DNA of 64,000 nt from Verrucomicrobiota bacterium (GTDB taxonomy: Bacteria > Verrucomicrobiota > Verrucomicrobiia > Limisphaerales > J093): NCBI GenBank assembly GCA_016716505.1, contig JADJWF010000002.1, positions 1 to 64,000 on the forward strand, given 5' to 3'. Numbering within the stretch: position 1 is the first letter of the stretch; each line of letters begins with the position of its first letter. Of this stretch, positions 1 through 8,129 are shown one piece after another. The notes beneath the pieces are model-generated. The model did not search any database, was not told the origin of the DNA, and saw only the letters and a list, made by a program, of their open reading frames with translations. The translations under genes were made by a program, and so were the position numbers.

Positions 1-23
1 GGCTTCAAACACGGTAACGCAGC

Positions 24-626
24 ATGACTGACCCGCGCCTCTAAATCAAGGTTGGCCTCTCCGGCCATCAACAGGTCGCCGTCGCCCTGCGTCAGCTTTT
101 CGGCTGCTTCAGCCGCCACCAGGAGGCCGTGTCTGCCGACAACGCCGCGTTGCGGAACGGCTCGGCGGTGCTCACGCGGTGGGCCACCGCCGCCGCAGCC
201 CTGGTCGGCCCGCGGGGCTTCGGTCAGGCCATCCAGCAGGCCACCCAGAACGCGGTGGCGTTGGTGCAACTCCAGCAGGCGCTCGTCCCCACCGGCCAGA
301 CCTCGGCGGGCCTGGAACGGTCGCTTGCCAGCCAGGCGTCGGCGCTGGAGCGGCTCGCCGGCATCGAGGGCGCGGCGGTGCTTGGGGTGCAGCGGCTGCT
401 GTTCTCCTTTGGCGCCACGGCCAGGCAGGTGCGGGAGTTGATCCCCCTGGTCCTCGACATGGCGGCGGCGCTGGGGACCGGCCCGGAGCACGCGGCGCGC
501 CTGCTGGGGCAGGCGCTCGACGCGGGCGTCGGACTTCAGGTGGACGCAAGTTGGATCCTGCCCTCCGGCGAGGAGGGGGTGTTCCTCTGCCGCCCGCTGC
601 CTACGCCTCGCCGGCCTGGGCCTTGA
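24..626 (+). pseudogene. Phage tail tape-measure protein, N-terminal remnant
   Basis: The reading frame opens at the ATG at 24, meets TAA at codon 7 (42-44), then stays open to 626. The stretch after the stop has the alanine/glutamine-rich helical pattern of phage tail-length tape-measure N-termini, with short pieces such as LVQLQQALVPTG, LERLAGIEG, LGVQRLLFSFG and AARLLGQALDAG. This is recognition from memory, not a search. Homology stops near 545 and the frame ends 25 bases inside the 3' end of the convergent transporter gene. Tape-measure proteins usually have many hundreds of residues, so at most the first fifth remains. No other phage gene is visible to the right; anything to the left is outside the window. 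It is most likely a dead prophage fragment. Confidence 0.6.
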
Positions 627-2238
627 ACGTCGGGTGGCGATACCGATACCGCACGGCAACCAGGCTGAACAGCACGCCCACCACCGCCGTCAGCGCAGCG
701 TAGAGCAGGAACCGCGACGGGCTGACCGAGGCGTCTTCGGCACCCGCCCCGGGAGAACCTTGGTGATGCCAGTGACCAGCAGATTGCCGAGCGCCACCGT
801 CAGCAACCAGAAGCTCTGATTGTGCTGGCATCGCCGGCGCCGCCTCCGCGAAGGCGAACTCCAGCCCGGTTGTCGAGAGCAGAACCTCGCCGGTGGTCAG
901 CACGAGGTACGGCACCGTCTGCCACAGCACGCTGAGCTGCTCGCCGGCCTCGATGCGTTGCTGCAGCCACGCGACGATCACAAACGACGCCGCGCCAAAG
1001 AACATGCCCGCCCCCATTCGCCGCAGTGGCGTAGCCAGCCGGCCCAGTAGCGGATACACACCCAAGGTCAGCAGCGGCACCAGCACCATCACCAAGGCTG
1101 GATTGGCTGACTGCATTTGCTCCGCGCCGATGGTCAATCCGAACACGTCAAACGGGACCATCTTCTTCCCTTGGAGCACCCAGGTGGACGTCGTCTGGTC
1201 GAACAGCGCCCAAAACACCGGCACGAGCGCGAAGACAAACAAGATGGGCCCCACGGAGCGCGCAGCCGACACTTCCGCCTCGCTGTGGCGACGGGCCGCC
1301 GCCTGCCAGAACGCGTCGGGCAGTTCGAGCCGACCGGTGAGGCTCATCGCGACGATCAGCAAGTACCAGACCCCGACGCCCACTAGCGCCGTCCCGCCAA
1401 GGCCGCGGGCGAACGGGGTCACGTCGTGCATGAGCGCCACCACCGTCAATGCCACCATGGCGAGCGCCGGGAGGCCGAGGCTGGCGAGGATGTTGATGAC
1501 CGGCGCAAGTGTCAGCTTGGGCTGCAGGCGGAAGGCGCTGAGGAAAACTTTCAGAAAGCCAGCCGTGTTCGTATGCCGCGCGGGCGGCACGCGCGTGTAG
1601 TGTTTGGTGCCCAGCCAGAAGATCAGCACCGCGATCACCATGAGCACGCCGGGCACGCCAAACGCCCACGCATAGCCCTCCTTGTCCTTCACCCACGGCA
1701 CGACCAAGAATGAGAAGAACGATCCGAAGTTGATGGACCAGTAAAACGCCGCGTAGGCCTTTTGCAGCAAGTGCCGTTGCTCGGGCTTGAACTGGTCGCC
1801 CATGAACGCGGACACACACGGCTTGATGCCGCCCGAGCCAAACGCGATCAACCCCAACCCCACCGCGAGGCACGCCATCTTCGCGCTGACCGTGTCAAAG
1901 AAGCCGCTGCACGCGAGGACTCCGTTGCCCAGTGCGTACACCATCGAAACGTACAAAATCGTGTAGTAGCGCCCGATGAGCCGGTCGGACAACCACGCAC
2001 CCAGCAACGGCATGAAGTAGTTCGCGAAGATGAACAGGTGGATGATACTGGTGGCCGTGTCGGCGGTCTGCCCGAGGCCCCCGTGGCTGCCGCCCACCAC
2101 CTGGCCCGTGATGTAGCCGGCGAGGATGCTGCGGATGCCATAGTAACTGAAACGCTCGGCCGCCTCGTTGCCCACGATGAACGCGGCCGACAGCGGCATC
2201 CGGTTGTTTTTGGGATCAGGGGACGGAGAGCTCGTCAT
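601..2238 (-). CDS. POT/PTR2-family proton-dependent oligopeptide transporter
   Basis: Inner-membrane MFS-type symporter expected to import di- and tripeptides with protons. The N-terminus has the POT signature region (GNEAAERFSYYGIRSIL) followed by about a dozen hydrophobic segments, including an FYWSINFGSFFSFL segment typical of the family. Length (545 codons) fits. The start is the ATG at 2238. Odd point: between about 750 and 818 the protein reads as nonsense (ELLVADGGARQSAGHWHHQG), while the neighbouring frame reads FWLLTVALGNLLVTGITKV, the expected late transmembrane helix. Correct family sequence resumes afterwards (PGAGAEDASV). Two compensating single-base shifts explain this, either sequence errors at a C/G-rich run or a real damaged helix. 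The 3' end overlaps the phage remnant. Confidence 0.85.
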   Translation of the reverse strand: MTSSPSPDPKNNRMPLSAAFIVGNEAAERFSYYGIRSILAGYITGQVVGGSHGGLGQTADTATSIIHLFIFANYFMPLLGAWLSDRLIGRYYTILYVSMVYALGNGVLACSGFFDTVSAKMACLAVGLGLIAFGSGGIKPCVSAFMGDQFKPEQRHLLQKAYAAFYWSINFGSFFSFLVVPWVKDKEGYAWAFGVPGVLMVIAVLIFWLGTKHYTRVPPARHTNTAGFLKVFLSAFRLQPKLTLAPVINILASLGLPALAMVALTVVALMHDVTPFARGLGGTALVGVGVWYLLIVAMSLTGRLELPDAFWQAAARRHSEAEVSAARSVGPILFVFALVPVFWALFDQTTSTWVLQGKKMVPFDVFGLTIGAEQMQSANPALVMVLVPLLTLGVYPLLGRLATPLRRMGAGMFFGAASFVIVAWLQQRIEAGEQLSVLWQTVPYLVLTTGEVLLSTTGLEFAFAEAAPAMPAQSELLVADGGARQSAGHWHHQGSPGAGAEDASVSPSRFLLYAALTAVVGVLFSLVAVRYRYRHPTFKAQAGEA

Positions 2239-2810
2239 GTGGTGGACATTTCCATCGGTTGGGTTTGGCGATCACGAACGCTGGTAACGCTCCTGCCGTT
2301 CAGTCTCTCGCCAAGCTCGACCCGGCGGCCAGCGGCCGCATTTTCCGGTTTGACCGGACGGTTGCCGTGCCGCGCGGAGCTGACGGGCAAATCGGCCAAC
2401 AGCCTGTCTCCCGACTCATCCGCAACGTCACCGCGGAGGGTGTCGGGCTTGTTGCCGCAGTGGAACATCCGCACGCGCGGAGGGTGGCCGTTGGCTCGCG
2501 GGCAGGCAAGCCCAGCCAGGTGGCACCGGCCAGAAGTCCCGTGAACCCGCCGCTGCGCCGAAAATGGCCGGGCTCCCGCCTCTCGCCGACTGCGCCAACC
2601 GGCGGCCAATCCGCAGGCGGGGTCCCAGCGGTGCCAAGCCAGACCTCGCCTGCGCCGCGGATCCCGCCTGCCTCGGCCCACCCGCGCTACGGAACGGCGA
2701 CGGGCACTCCGAGTCCTTCCCTACGGCCAACGGCAGTCGTTGACCGGTCGCGGACATCGGCGCAGGTTTCCGGAGCGTTCGCCGGCAGGACCGGACAACG
2801 CGTTCAAACC
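2239..2810. other. Intergenic region, no gene seen
   Basis: This 572-base gap separates the transporter and nadB, which are transcribed divergently. Open frames cross it on both strands but have no recognisable composition or motif. One in-frame extension of nadB reaches back to 2259, but it lacks any family similarity before the ATG at 2811. Promoters of both genes should lie here; I could not place them. Confidence 0.5.
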
Positions 2811-4421
2811 ATGCGAGATGCGATCGAGCGGACAGATTTCCTCGTGATTGGCAGCGGAATCGCCGGCCTGTTTTTCGCCTTGAAGGCCGCGGCCCGGGGA
2901 ACCGTGGCAGTGGTGACCAAGAAGACCAGTGCCGAGTCGAACACGAACTACGCCCAAGGCGGCATTGCGTCGGTGATGAGCCAGGAGGACACTTTCGACC
3001 TGCACGTTCGCGACACTTTGACGGCCGGGGCCGGGTTGTGCCGGGAGGAGGTGGTGCGAACGATCGTGCAGGAAGGGCCGGCCCGAATCGCGGAGCTGGT
3101 TGAACTGGGGGTCCAGTTCTCCGAGCGAAACATTCCCAACCAACCGGGTCGCCACGAACTGGACCTCGGCCGCGAGGGGGGACATTCAAAGCGGCGCATT
3201 CTGCACGCCAAGGACATGACCGGCCGCGAGATCGAAAGGGCGTTGCTCGCCGCCACTGGCCGGCAACCGAACATCCGCTTCTTCGAGAATCACATTTCGA
3301 TTGATCTGATCACCACCCAGAAACTGGGGGCTTCCGGCCCTAATCGGTGTCTCGGGGCGTATGTGCTGGACAAGCGGTCCGGCCGGGTGCGCACGTTTGC
3401 GGCGCGTCAAGTGGTGCTCGCCACCGGCGGTTGTGGCAAGGTGTACCTGTACACGACGAACCCCGACATTGCGACCGGCGATGGCGTGGCGATGGCCTAC
3501 CGGGCGGGTGCGGCCGTGGCCAACATGGAGTTCATCCAGTTCCACCCCACCTGCCTCTATCATCCGAAGGCGAAGTCGTTTCTGATCAGCGAGGCGGTTC
3601 GCGGCGAAGGGGCGGTGCTGCGAACGTATGACGGGCGGGAGTTCATGGACGCCTACCATCCGCTGAAGTCGCTTGCGCCCCGGGACATCGTCGCGCGGGC
3701 GATTGACAGCGAGATGAAGCGCAGCGGCAGCGATCACGTGTACCTCGACATCACGCACAAGCCCGCGCCCTTCATCATGCAGCGCTTTCCGAACATTTAC
3801 CGTACCTGTCTCGAACTGGGCCTCGACATCACGAAGGAGATGATCCCCGTGGTGCCGGCGGCGCACTACCAGTGCGGCGGCGTGGTCACCGACGTGGACG
3901 GCCAGACCGAAATCGCCGGCTTGCGGGCGATCGGGGAGGTGGCTTGCACCGGGCTGCACGGCGCCAACCGGCTGGCAAGCAATTCCCTCCTGGAGGCCCT
4001 GGTCTGCGCGCACCGGGCCGCCCTGCGGGCGGTGGACGTTTCAGAGCCGATCGAGACTGACCTGCCACCGTGGCAGTCCGGCCAGGCCCACAATCCGGAC
4101 GAGCTGGTGGTCATCTCGCACCTTTGGGACGAGATCCGCCGGCTGATGTGGGACTACGTTGGCATCGTGCGGACCAACAAGCGGCTTCAGCGGGCCGAAA
4201 AGCGGCTCCAAAATCTCCAAGCGGAGATTCGCGACTACTACTGGGATTTCGTGGTGACTTCCGACCTGCTCGAGCTGCGGAACATCGCGACCGTGGCGGA
4301 ACTGATCGTCCATTGCGCGATGCAGCGGCCCGAGAGCCGGGGCCTTCATTTCAATCTCGACTACCCGGAAGCGGATCCGGCTTGGGCACAGCGGGACACC
4401 GTGGTCCGCCGAAGCATTTGA
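2811..4421 (+). CDS. nadB: L-aspartate oxidase
   Basis: FAD enzyme oxidising L-aspartate to iminoaspartate, the first step of de novo NAD synthesis, in the cytosol. The start at 2811 places the dinucleotide-binding motif (VIGSGIAGLFFALKAA) about ten residues in, as in the family; an upstream extension is unrelated sequence. Other family landmarks in order are TNYAQGGIAS, GREGGHSKRRI, FIQFHPTCLY, HYQCGGVVTD and GLHGANRLASNSLLEALV, then the helical C-terminal domain. Length 536 residues is normal. HYQCGGV and the substrate-region HSKRR motif help separate it from succinate dehydrogenase flavoprotein, and no sdh partner is adjacent. nadA and nadC are not in the window. Confidence 0.93.
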   Translation: MRDAIERTDFLVIGSGIAGLFFALKAAARGTVAVVTKKTSAESNTNYAQGGIASVMSQEDTFDLHVRDTLTAGAGLCREEVVRTIVQEGPARIAELVELGVQFSERNIPNQPGRHELDLGREGGHSKRRILHAKDMTGREIERALLAATGRQPNIRFFENHISIDLITTQKLGASGPNRCLGAYVLDKRSGRVRTFAARQVVLATGGCGKVYLYTTNPDIATGDGVAMAYRAGAAVANMEFIQFHPTCLYHPKAKSFLISEAVRGEGAVLRTYDGREFMDAYHPLKSLAPRDIVARAIDSEMKRSGSDHVYLDITHKPAPFIMQRFPNIYRTCLELGLDITKEMIPVVPAAHYQCGGVVTDVDGQTEIAGLRAIGEVACTGLHGANRLASNSLLEALVCAHRAALRAVDVSEPIETDLPPWQSGQAHNPDELVVISHLWDEIRRLMWDYVGIVRTNKRLQRAEKRLQNLQAEIRDYYWDFVVTSDLLELRNIATVAELIVHCAMQRPESRGLHFNLDYPEADPAWAQRDTVVRRSI

Positions 4422-4484
4422 GACCGCGGCCAGGGGCGGGACGCCTCCGGCGATGCGGGCGGAGGATCAAGCCGGAGAACCCGC

Positions 4485-5966
4485 TCAACCAGCCCGGGTG
4501 AAATGGAAGATCTGCGTCGCGTAGCCCGGTACGTCGAGGAAAAGGCCGCGCTGGCGAAGGTCCGCTGAGTCGCGCTCGTAAGCTTCGGGGCCGAGGAGTC
4601 CGCTCAGCCGCCATCGCTGGGCAATCGGGGGGACAACCACGGGCGCGAAAGCCTGGCCCTGAGACGGGGAGAGGTTGACGACCACCAGATCGAAGGCGTC
4701 GGGGCGGACCTGCCATTGAACCAGTGCGAAGGCGCGGTGGGAAGGGTTGTCCGGCGCGGCCGGGCGGGCGCGCAGCCAGCGGGCCTCGCCTCGCCCCACA
4801 GCGGATCGCTGAACCGCCTCCAGCAGCCTGCTATACATCTCCGTGATTTGCGGGTCACCCGGATCCGTGGGCCGGCGCTTGAGTTGCACGGGCACCCGCC
4901 GGCGCAGGCCTTCCAACTGGCCTTCATGCAGCAGGCGCGCGCCGGGCAGCCCCAGCAGCAGCAGGGCAGCCGCTTGATGCGTGCGGGCGGGCCACACCTG
5001 GGCCGCCCGTTGCTCGTCGTGGTTTTCGAGGAACCGCAGGCTGCGCGCCTGCATCTCGGCCGGCTGCGATTCGAGGTGTTGCACCACCGCGGCCGGGGAC
5101 TGGGTGACGAGATGATCGTAGAACCGCTTGTCGTAGGCGTAGTCGAACCCGAGCGAGAGCAGGCGCGGTTCCAGATCCCAGTACACCTCGGCAATCAATT
5201 CGACATCCCGGCGAACCGCCCGGACCGCCTGAATGGCCTCCGCCCAGAACTCGCCGGAGGCACGCGACGAGGCCGGCGGAAAACCCGCCCAAGAGCGATC
5301 GAAAACCTCCTCCAACACCAGCATGGCCATGTCGCAGCGGATGGCATCGCAACGCGCGGCGACCGCCAACAGCTCGGTGATCAGTGCCGCCCGGGTGTCG
5401 GACCGCCGAACATCCAGTTGCACGGTATCGGGCCAGGGCGGAAAGTTCGGATCACGACCGTGGGCCAGCCAAAGCGTGCTCGCCCCGCCGGTTTGGCGGA
5501 ACGTACCCGGCAGCGGGCTGCGGGCATGGACAAACCAATCCGGATGCGCCTGCACCCACGGGTGGTCCAGCCCCAGGTGGTTGGGAACAAAGTCGAGCAC
5601 CAGCCGTAACCCGTGACGGTTCAATTCCTGGCGGAAACGGCGCAGGGCATCATCCCCTCCGAAAGCCGGCGCGACCCGATAGCCGGCGATGGCATAGGGC
5701 GATCCAGCCAGATCGGCGCTTTGAAAACCGGCGAGCAAGGTCCGCCCCTCCCGCTGCAGTTCGCGGCTGCCCCGCGCCTCGGCGCGGGCTCGTGGCCCGA
5801 CCTCCCACACCCCCATCAGCCAGACGTGGGTGAAGCCCATTCGCATCCAGCGCAAGAATTCGCCCTCCGGCACATGCGCCAGGTCCACCGGCTCACCCCG
5901 GGCTTCACTCAATTCGCCCAGCCAGCACCGGGCGTTGATTTCATAAATCAAGGGGTGCGTTGCCAT
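4485..5966 (-). CDS. GH13 alpha-amylase-family glycosidase, cytosolic
   Basis: Expected to hydrolyse or transfer alpha-glucosidic bonds in stored or imported glucans. The four GH13 regions are present in order: LVLDFVPNHLG (region I), DAIRCDMAM with the nucleophile Asp (II), LIAEVYWD with the acid/base Glu (III) and FLENHDEQRAA with the third catalytic Asp (IV). No signal peptide is seen. ATG at 5966 is preferred over one at 5987 because MATHPLIYEINARCW matches how such enzymes begin. About 493 residues. The C-terminal 100 residues look like the usual beta-sandwich. The exact substrate cannot be told from sequence. The gene is convergent with nadB. Confidence 0.85.
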   Translation of the reverse strand: MATHPLIYEINARCWLGELSEARGEPVDLAHVPEGEFLRWMRMGFTHVWLMGVWEVGPRARAEARGSRELQREGRTLLAGFQSADLAGSPYAIAGYRVAPAFGGDDALRRFRQELNRHGLRLVLDFVPNHLGLDHPWVQAHPDWFVHARSPLPGTFRQTGGASTLWLAHGRDPNFPPWPDTVQLDVRRSDTRAALITELLAVAARCDAIRCDMAMLVLEEVFDRSWAGFPPASSRASGEFWAEAIQAVRAVRRDVELIAEVYWDLEPRLLSLGFDYAYDKRFYDHLVTQSPAAVVQHLESQPAEMQARSLRFLENHDEQRAAQVWPARTHQAAALLLLGLPGARLLHEGQLEGLRRRVPVQLKRRPTDPGDPQITEMYSRLLEAVQRSAVGRGEARWLRARPAAPDNPSHRAFALVQWQVRPDAFDLVVVNLSPSQGQAFAPVVVPPIAQRWRLSGLLGPEAYERDSADLRQRGLFLDVPGYATQIFHFTRAG

Positions 5967-6125
5967 TCTTTCGAACTGCCATCGCAATCTGTCTTTCCGG
6001 CCGTGCTGAGTACCTTCAACAGTTGGGATGCCAGTCAGCCTCCAGCCGGCAAACGCGACTGTTTGCGGGCCACGGCTTCGCGGAGGAGAAGTTGACTGGC
6101 GTCGGCTCGCCGGAGATTCCCCGCA

Positions 6126-6521
6126 TCAGAGCTTTTTCAAAACGCGGCGCGCTTTCTTGGGGTCCGAGACGCGGAGCACCAACAGCCCGCGTTTGGCGGT
6201 GGGGCTGCTGGCGGCATAGAGGTACTCGATGTTGACGTTCGCCTTGCCGAGCAGTTCCGCCGCGCGAGCGAGGGTGCCAGGCTTGTTCTCGCCTTCGAGG
6301 AGCAACACCTCGTTTTCCACCACCAACGTGCCGCGTTCCCCAAGGAGGAACAACGCCCGCTGCGGATCGCTGACCACCATCCGGACAACGGTGTGATCCA
6401 CCGTGTCGCTGGTAGAGACCGCGAACACATTGATCCCCGCCTCGCTGAGCGCCGCGCACAGTCGCGCGAGGGTGCCGGGCCGGTTTTCGAGGAAGATGGC
6501 GAGTTGAGTGGCAATGGTCAT
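6126..6521 (-). CDS. Tandem ACT-domain protein
   Basis: A 131-residue protein made of two ACT repeats: residues about 1-65 (FLENRPGTLARLCAALSEAG) and about 70-131 (GENKPGTLARAAELLGKANV). ACT domains bind small molecules, usually amino acids, and regulate enzymes or transcription. No catalytic domain is attached, so it is probably a free-standing regulatory or sensor subunit. The partner is unknown. The start ATG at 6521 begins MTIATQLAIF, directly at the first ACT strand; a longer frame to 6584 adds no conserved sequence. It lies divergent from the sulfatase gene. Confidence 0.8.
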   Translation of the reverse strand: MTIATQLAIFLENRPGTLARLCAALSEAGINVFAVSTSDTVDHTVVRMVVSDPQRALFLLGERGTLVVENEVLLLEGENKPGTLARAAELLGKANVNIEYLYAASSPTAKRGLLVLRVSDPKKARRVLKKL

Positions 6522-6671
6522 AAGAAGGCTCTCGGGTAGATGGTTAACCTGAACGGAATCTAGGCCCCGCCAGCGGCCCCGCAAGGAATTCGGAACGGGC
6601 CATTCCCGGCACGATCAAGTCGCCCAGGAAGTCTGGCGGCAATGCGGCTGGCTGGCTAGACTGCCGCCATT

Positions 6672-8099
6672 ATGATTCCACGACTGCCCATTCGAAATCG
6701 CTGGTGCGGCGCTCTGCTGCTGACGTTTGCGGTTTTTGCCGGGAGCGCCCACGGGGCCCCCCGCCCGAATCTCATCTGGATCATGGCCGACGACCTGGGC
6801 TGGGGGGAGGTGGGATGCTACGGACAGAAGGTCATCCAGACACCGCACCTGGATCGAATGGCGGCGGAGGGGTTGCGCTTCACGCATTTCTATGCGGGCG
6901 CCACCGTCTGCGCGCCGTCCCGCAGTGTCCTCATGACTGGCCAGCATCACGGGCGCACGCGCGTGCGCGGCAACGCCGGCCCGAACAACCCGCTCGCGCA
7001 AACTCTGCAGCCTGAGGACGTCACCGTCGCTCGCGTTCTGCAAGGTGCGGGCTATGTGACGGCGCTGATCGGCAAGTGGGGGCTTGGGGACGAAGGCGCG
7101 GCCGAGAGCGGTTTGCCGCGCAAGCAGGGCTTCGACTACTTCTTCGGCTATCTCAACCAGCACCGGGCGCACAATCACTTCCCGGAGTTTCTCTGGCGCA
7201 ACGAGGAGAAGATTCTGCTCCCCAACCCGCTTATCCCGGTGGGCGATCAGGGCGGCGGCTACAGCCCGGACGGCCTCCTCTACGCGGACGATCTGTTCAC
7301 CGACGAAGTGCTCAAGTTTGTGGCCCGCCACCAGGACCGGCCGTTCTTCCTCTATTGGAGCCCCGTAATTCCCCACGCGAACAACGAACGCAAACGAGCG
7401 CTCGGGGACGGCGCTCACGTGCCCGACTACGGGCCCTACGCTCGCGAGGACTGGCCCGCTCCGGACAAGGGCCACGCGGCGATGATCACCCGCCTCGACG
7501 GCTACGTCGGCCGTCTGCTGGCGCAACTGCGTCAACTGAACCTCGCGACAAATACCCTCGTCTTTTTCACGAGTGACAACGGGCCGCATGGCGAAAGCGG
7601 CCACGACCTCGGCCGCTTCCAGCCGGTCGGCCCTTTCCGCGGCCTCAAACGCAGCCTCACCGATGGCGGTATTCGCGTGCCAGGAATCGCGTGGTGGCCC
7701 GGGGTGGTGCAGGCCGGGCGGTCCACCGACCATGTCGCCTACTTCGGCGACTGGTTTGCGACGGCCTGTGAACTGGCCGGCGCGGCCGTGCCTGCGGGAC
7801 TTGACTCGATCAGCTTCGTTCCCGAACTCCAGGGGCGTGCCGGCGCTCAAGCCAGGCACGAGTTCCTGTACTGGGAATTCCACGAAGGCGGCTTTACGCA
7901 GGCAGCGCTCTTCGCCGGCCGCTGGAAAGGCATTCGCAGCGGTCGCCCCGACGCACCGTTGGTGCTTTACGACCTCCAGAGCGACCCGGGCGAAACGAAA
8001 GACGTCGCGGCCGCCCAGCCGCAGATCGTCGCCCGCATCAGTGACTATCTTGGCCGGGCACGCACGCCTTCGCCGGACTGGGAGCCCCGTTGGCGGTAA
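6672..8099 (+). CDS. Secreted type I sulfatase (arylsulfatase A-like)
   Basis: Removes sulfate esters, probably from carbohydrates, outside the cytoplasm. Residues 1-28 form a signal peptide ending SAHG. Next comes the metal-binding start of sulfatases (NLIWIMADDLGWGEVGCYG), then CAPSR at residues 80-84, the site where Cys becomes formylglycine, followed by TGQHHGRTRVRGN. The later metal-binding pair is visible as FFTSDNGPHGE. At 475 residues it is full length. An anaerobic-type or FGE-type maturation enzyme is not in the window. It is convergent with the alpha-galactosidase gene, which suggests both serve polysaccharide use, though they are not one operon. The substrate is unknown. Confidence 0.9.
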   Translation: MIPRLPIRNRWCGALLLTFAVFAGSAHGAPRPNLIWIMADDLGWGEVGCYGQKVIQTPHLDRMAAEGLRFTHFYAGATVCAPSRSVLMTGQHHGRTRVRGNAGPNNPLAQTLQPEDVTVARVLQGAGYVTALIGKWGLGDEGAAESGLPRKQGFDYFFGYLNQHRAHNHFPEFLWRNEEKILLPNPLIPVGDQGGGYSPDGLLYADDLFTDEVLKFVARHQDRPFFLYWSPVIPHANNERKRALGDGAHVPDYGPYAREDWPAPDKGHAAMITRLDGYVGRLLAQLRQLNLATNTLVFFTSDNGPHGESGHDLGRFQPVGPFRGLKRSLTDGGIRVPGIAWWPGVVQAGRSTDHVAYFGDWFATACELAGAAVPAGLDSISFVPELQGRAGAQARHEFLYWEFHEGGFTQAALFAGRWKGIRSGRPDAPLVLYDLQSDPGETKDVAAAQPQIVARISDYLGRARTPSPDWEPRWR

Positions 8100-8129
8100 C
8101 CGTGATCGTCAGGACGGACCACCGCGATG

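Noticed and set aside
2235..2681. 148-codon minus-strand frame upstream of the peptide transporter
   Set aside because: Arginine-rich, no motif, and overlaps the start of the transporter; looks like non-coding GC-rich sequence.
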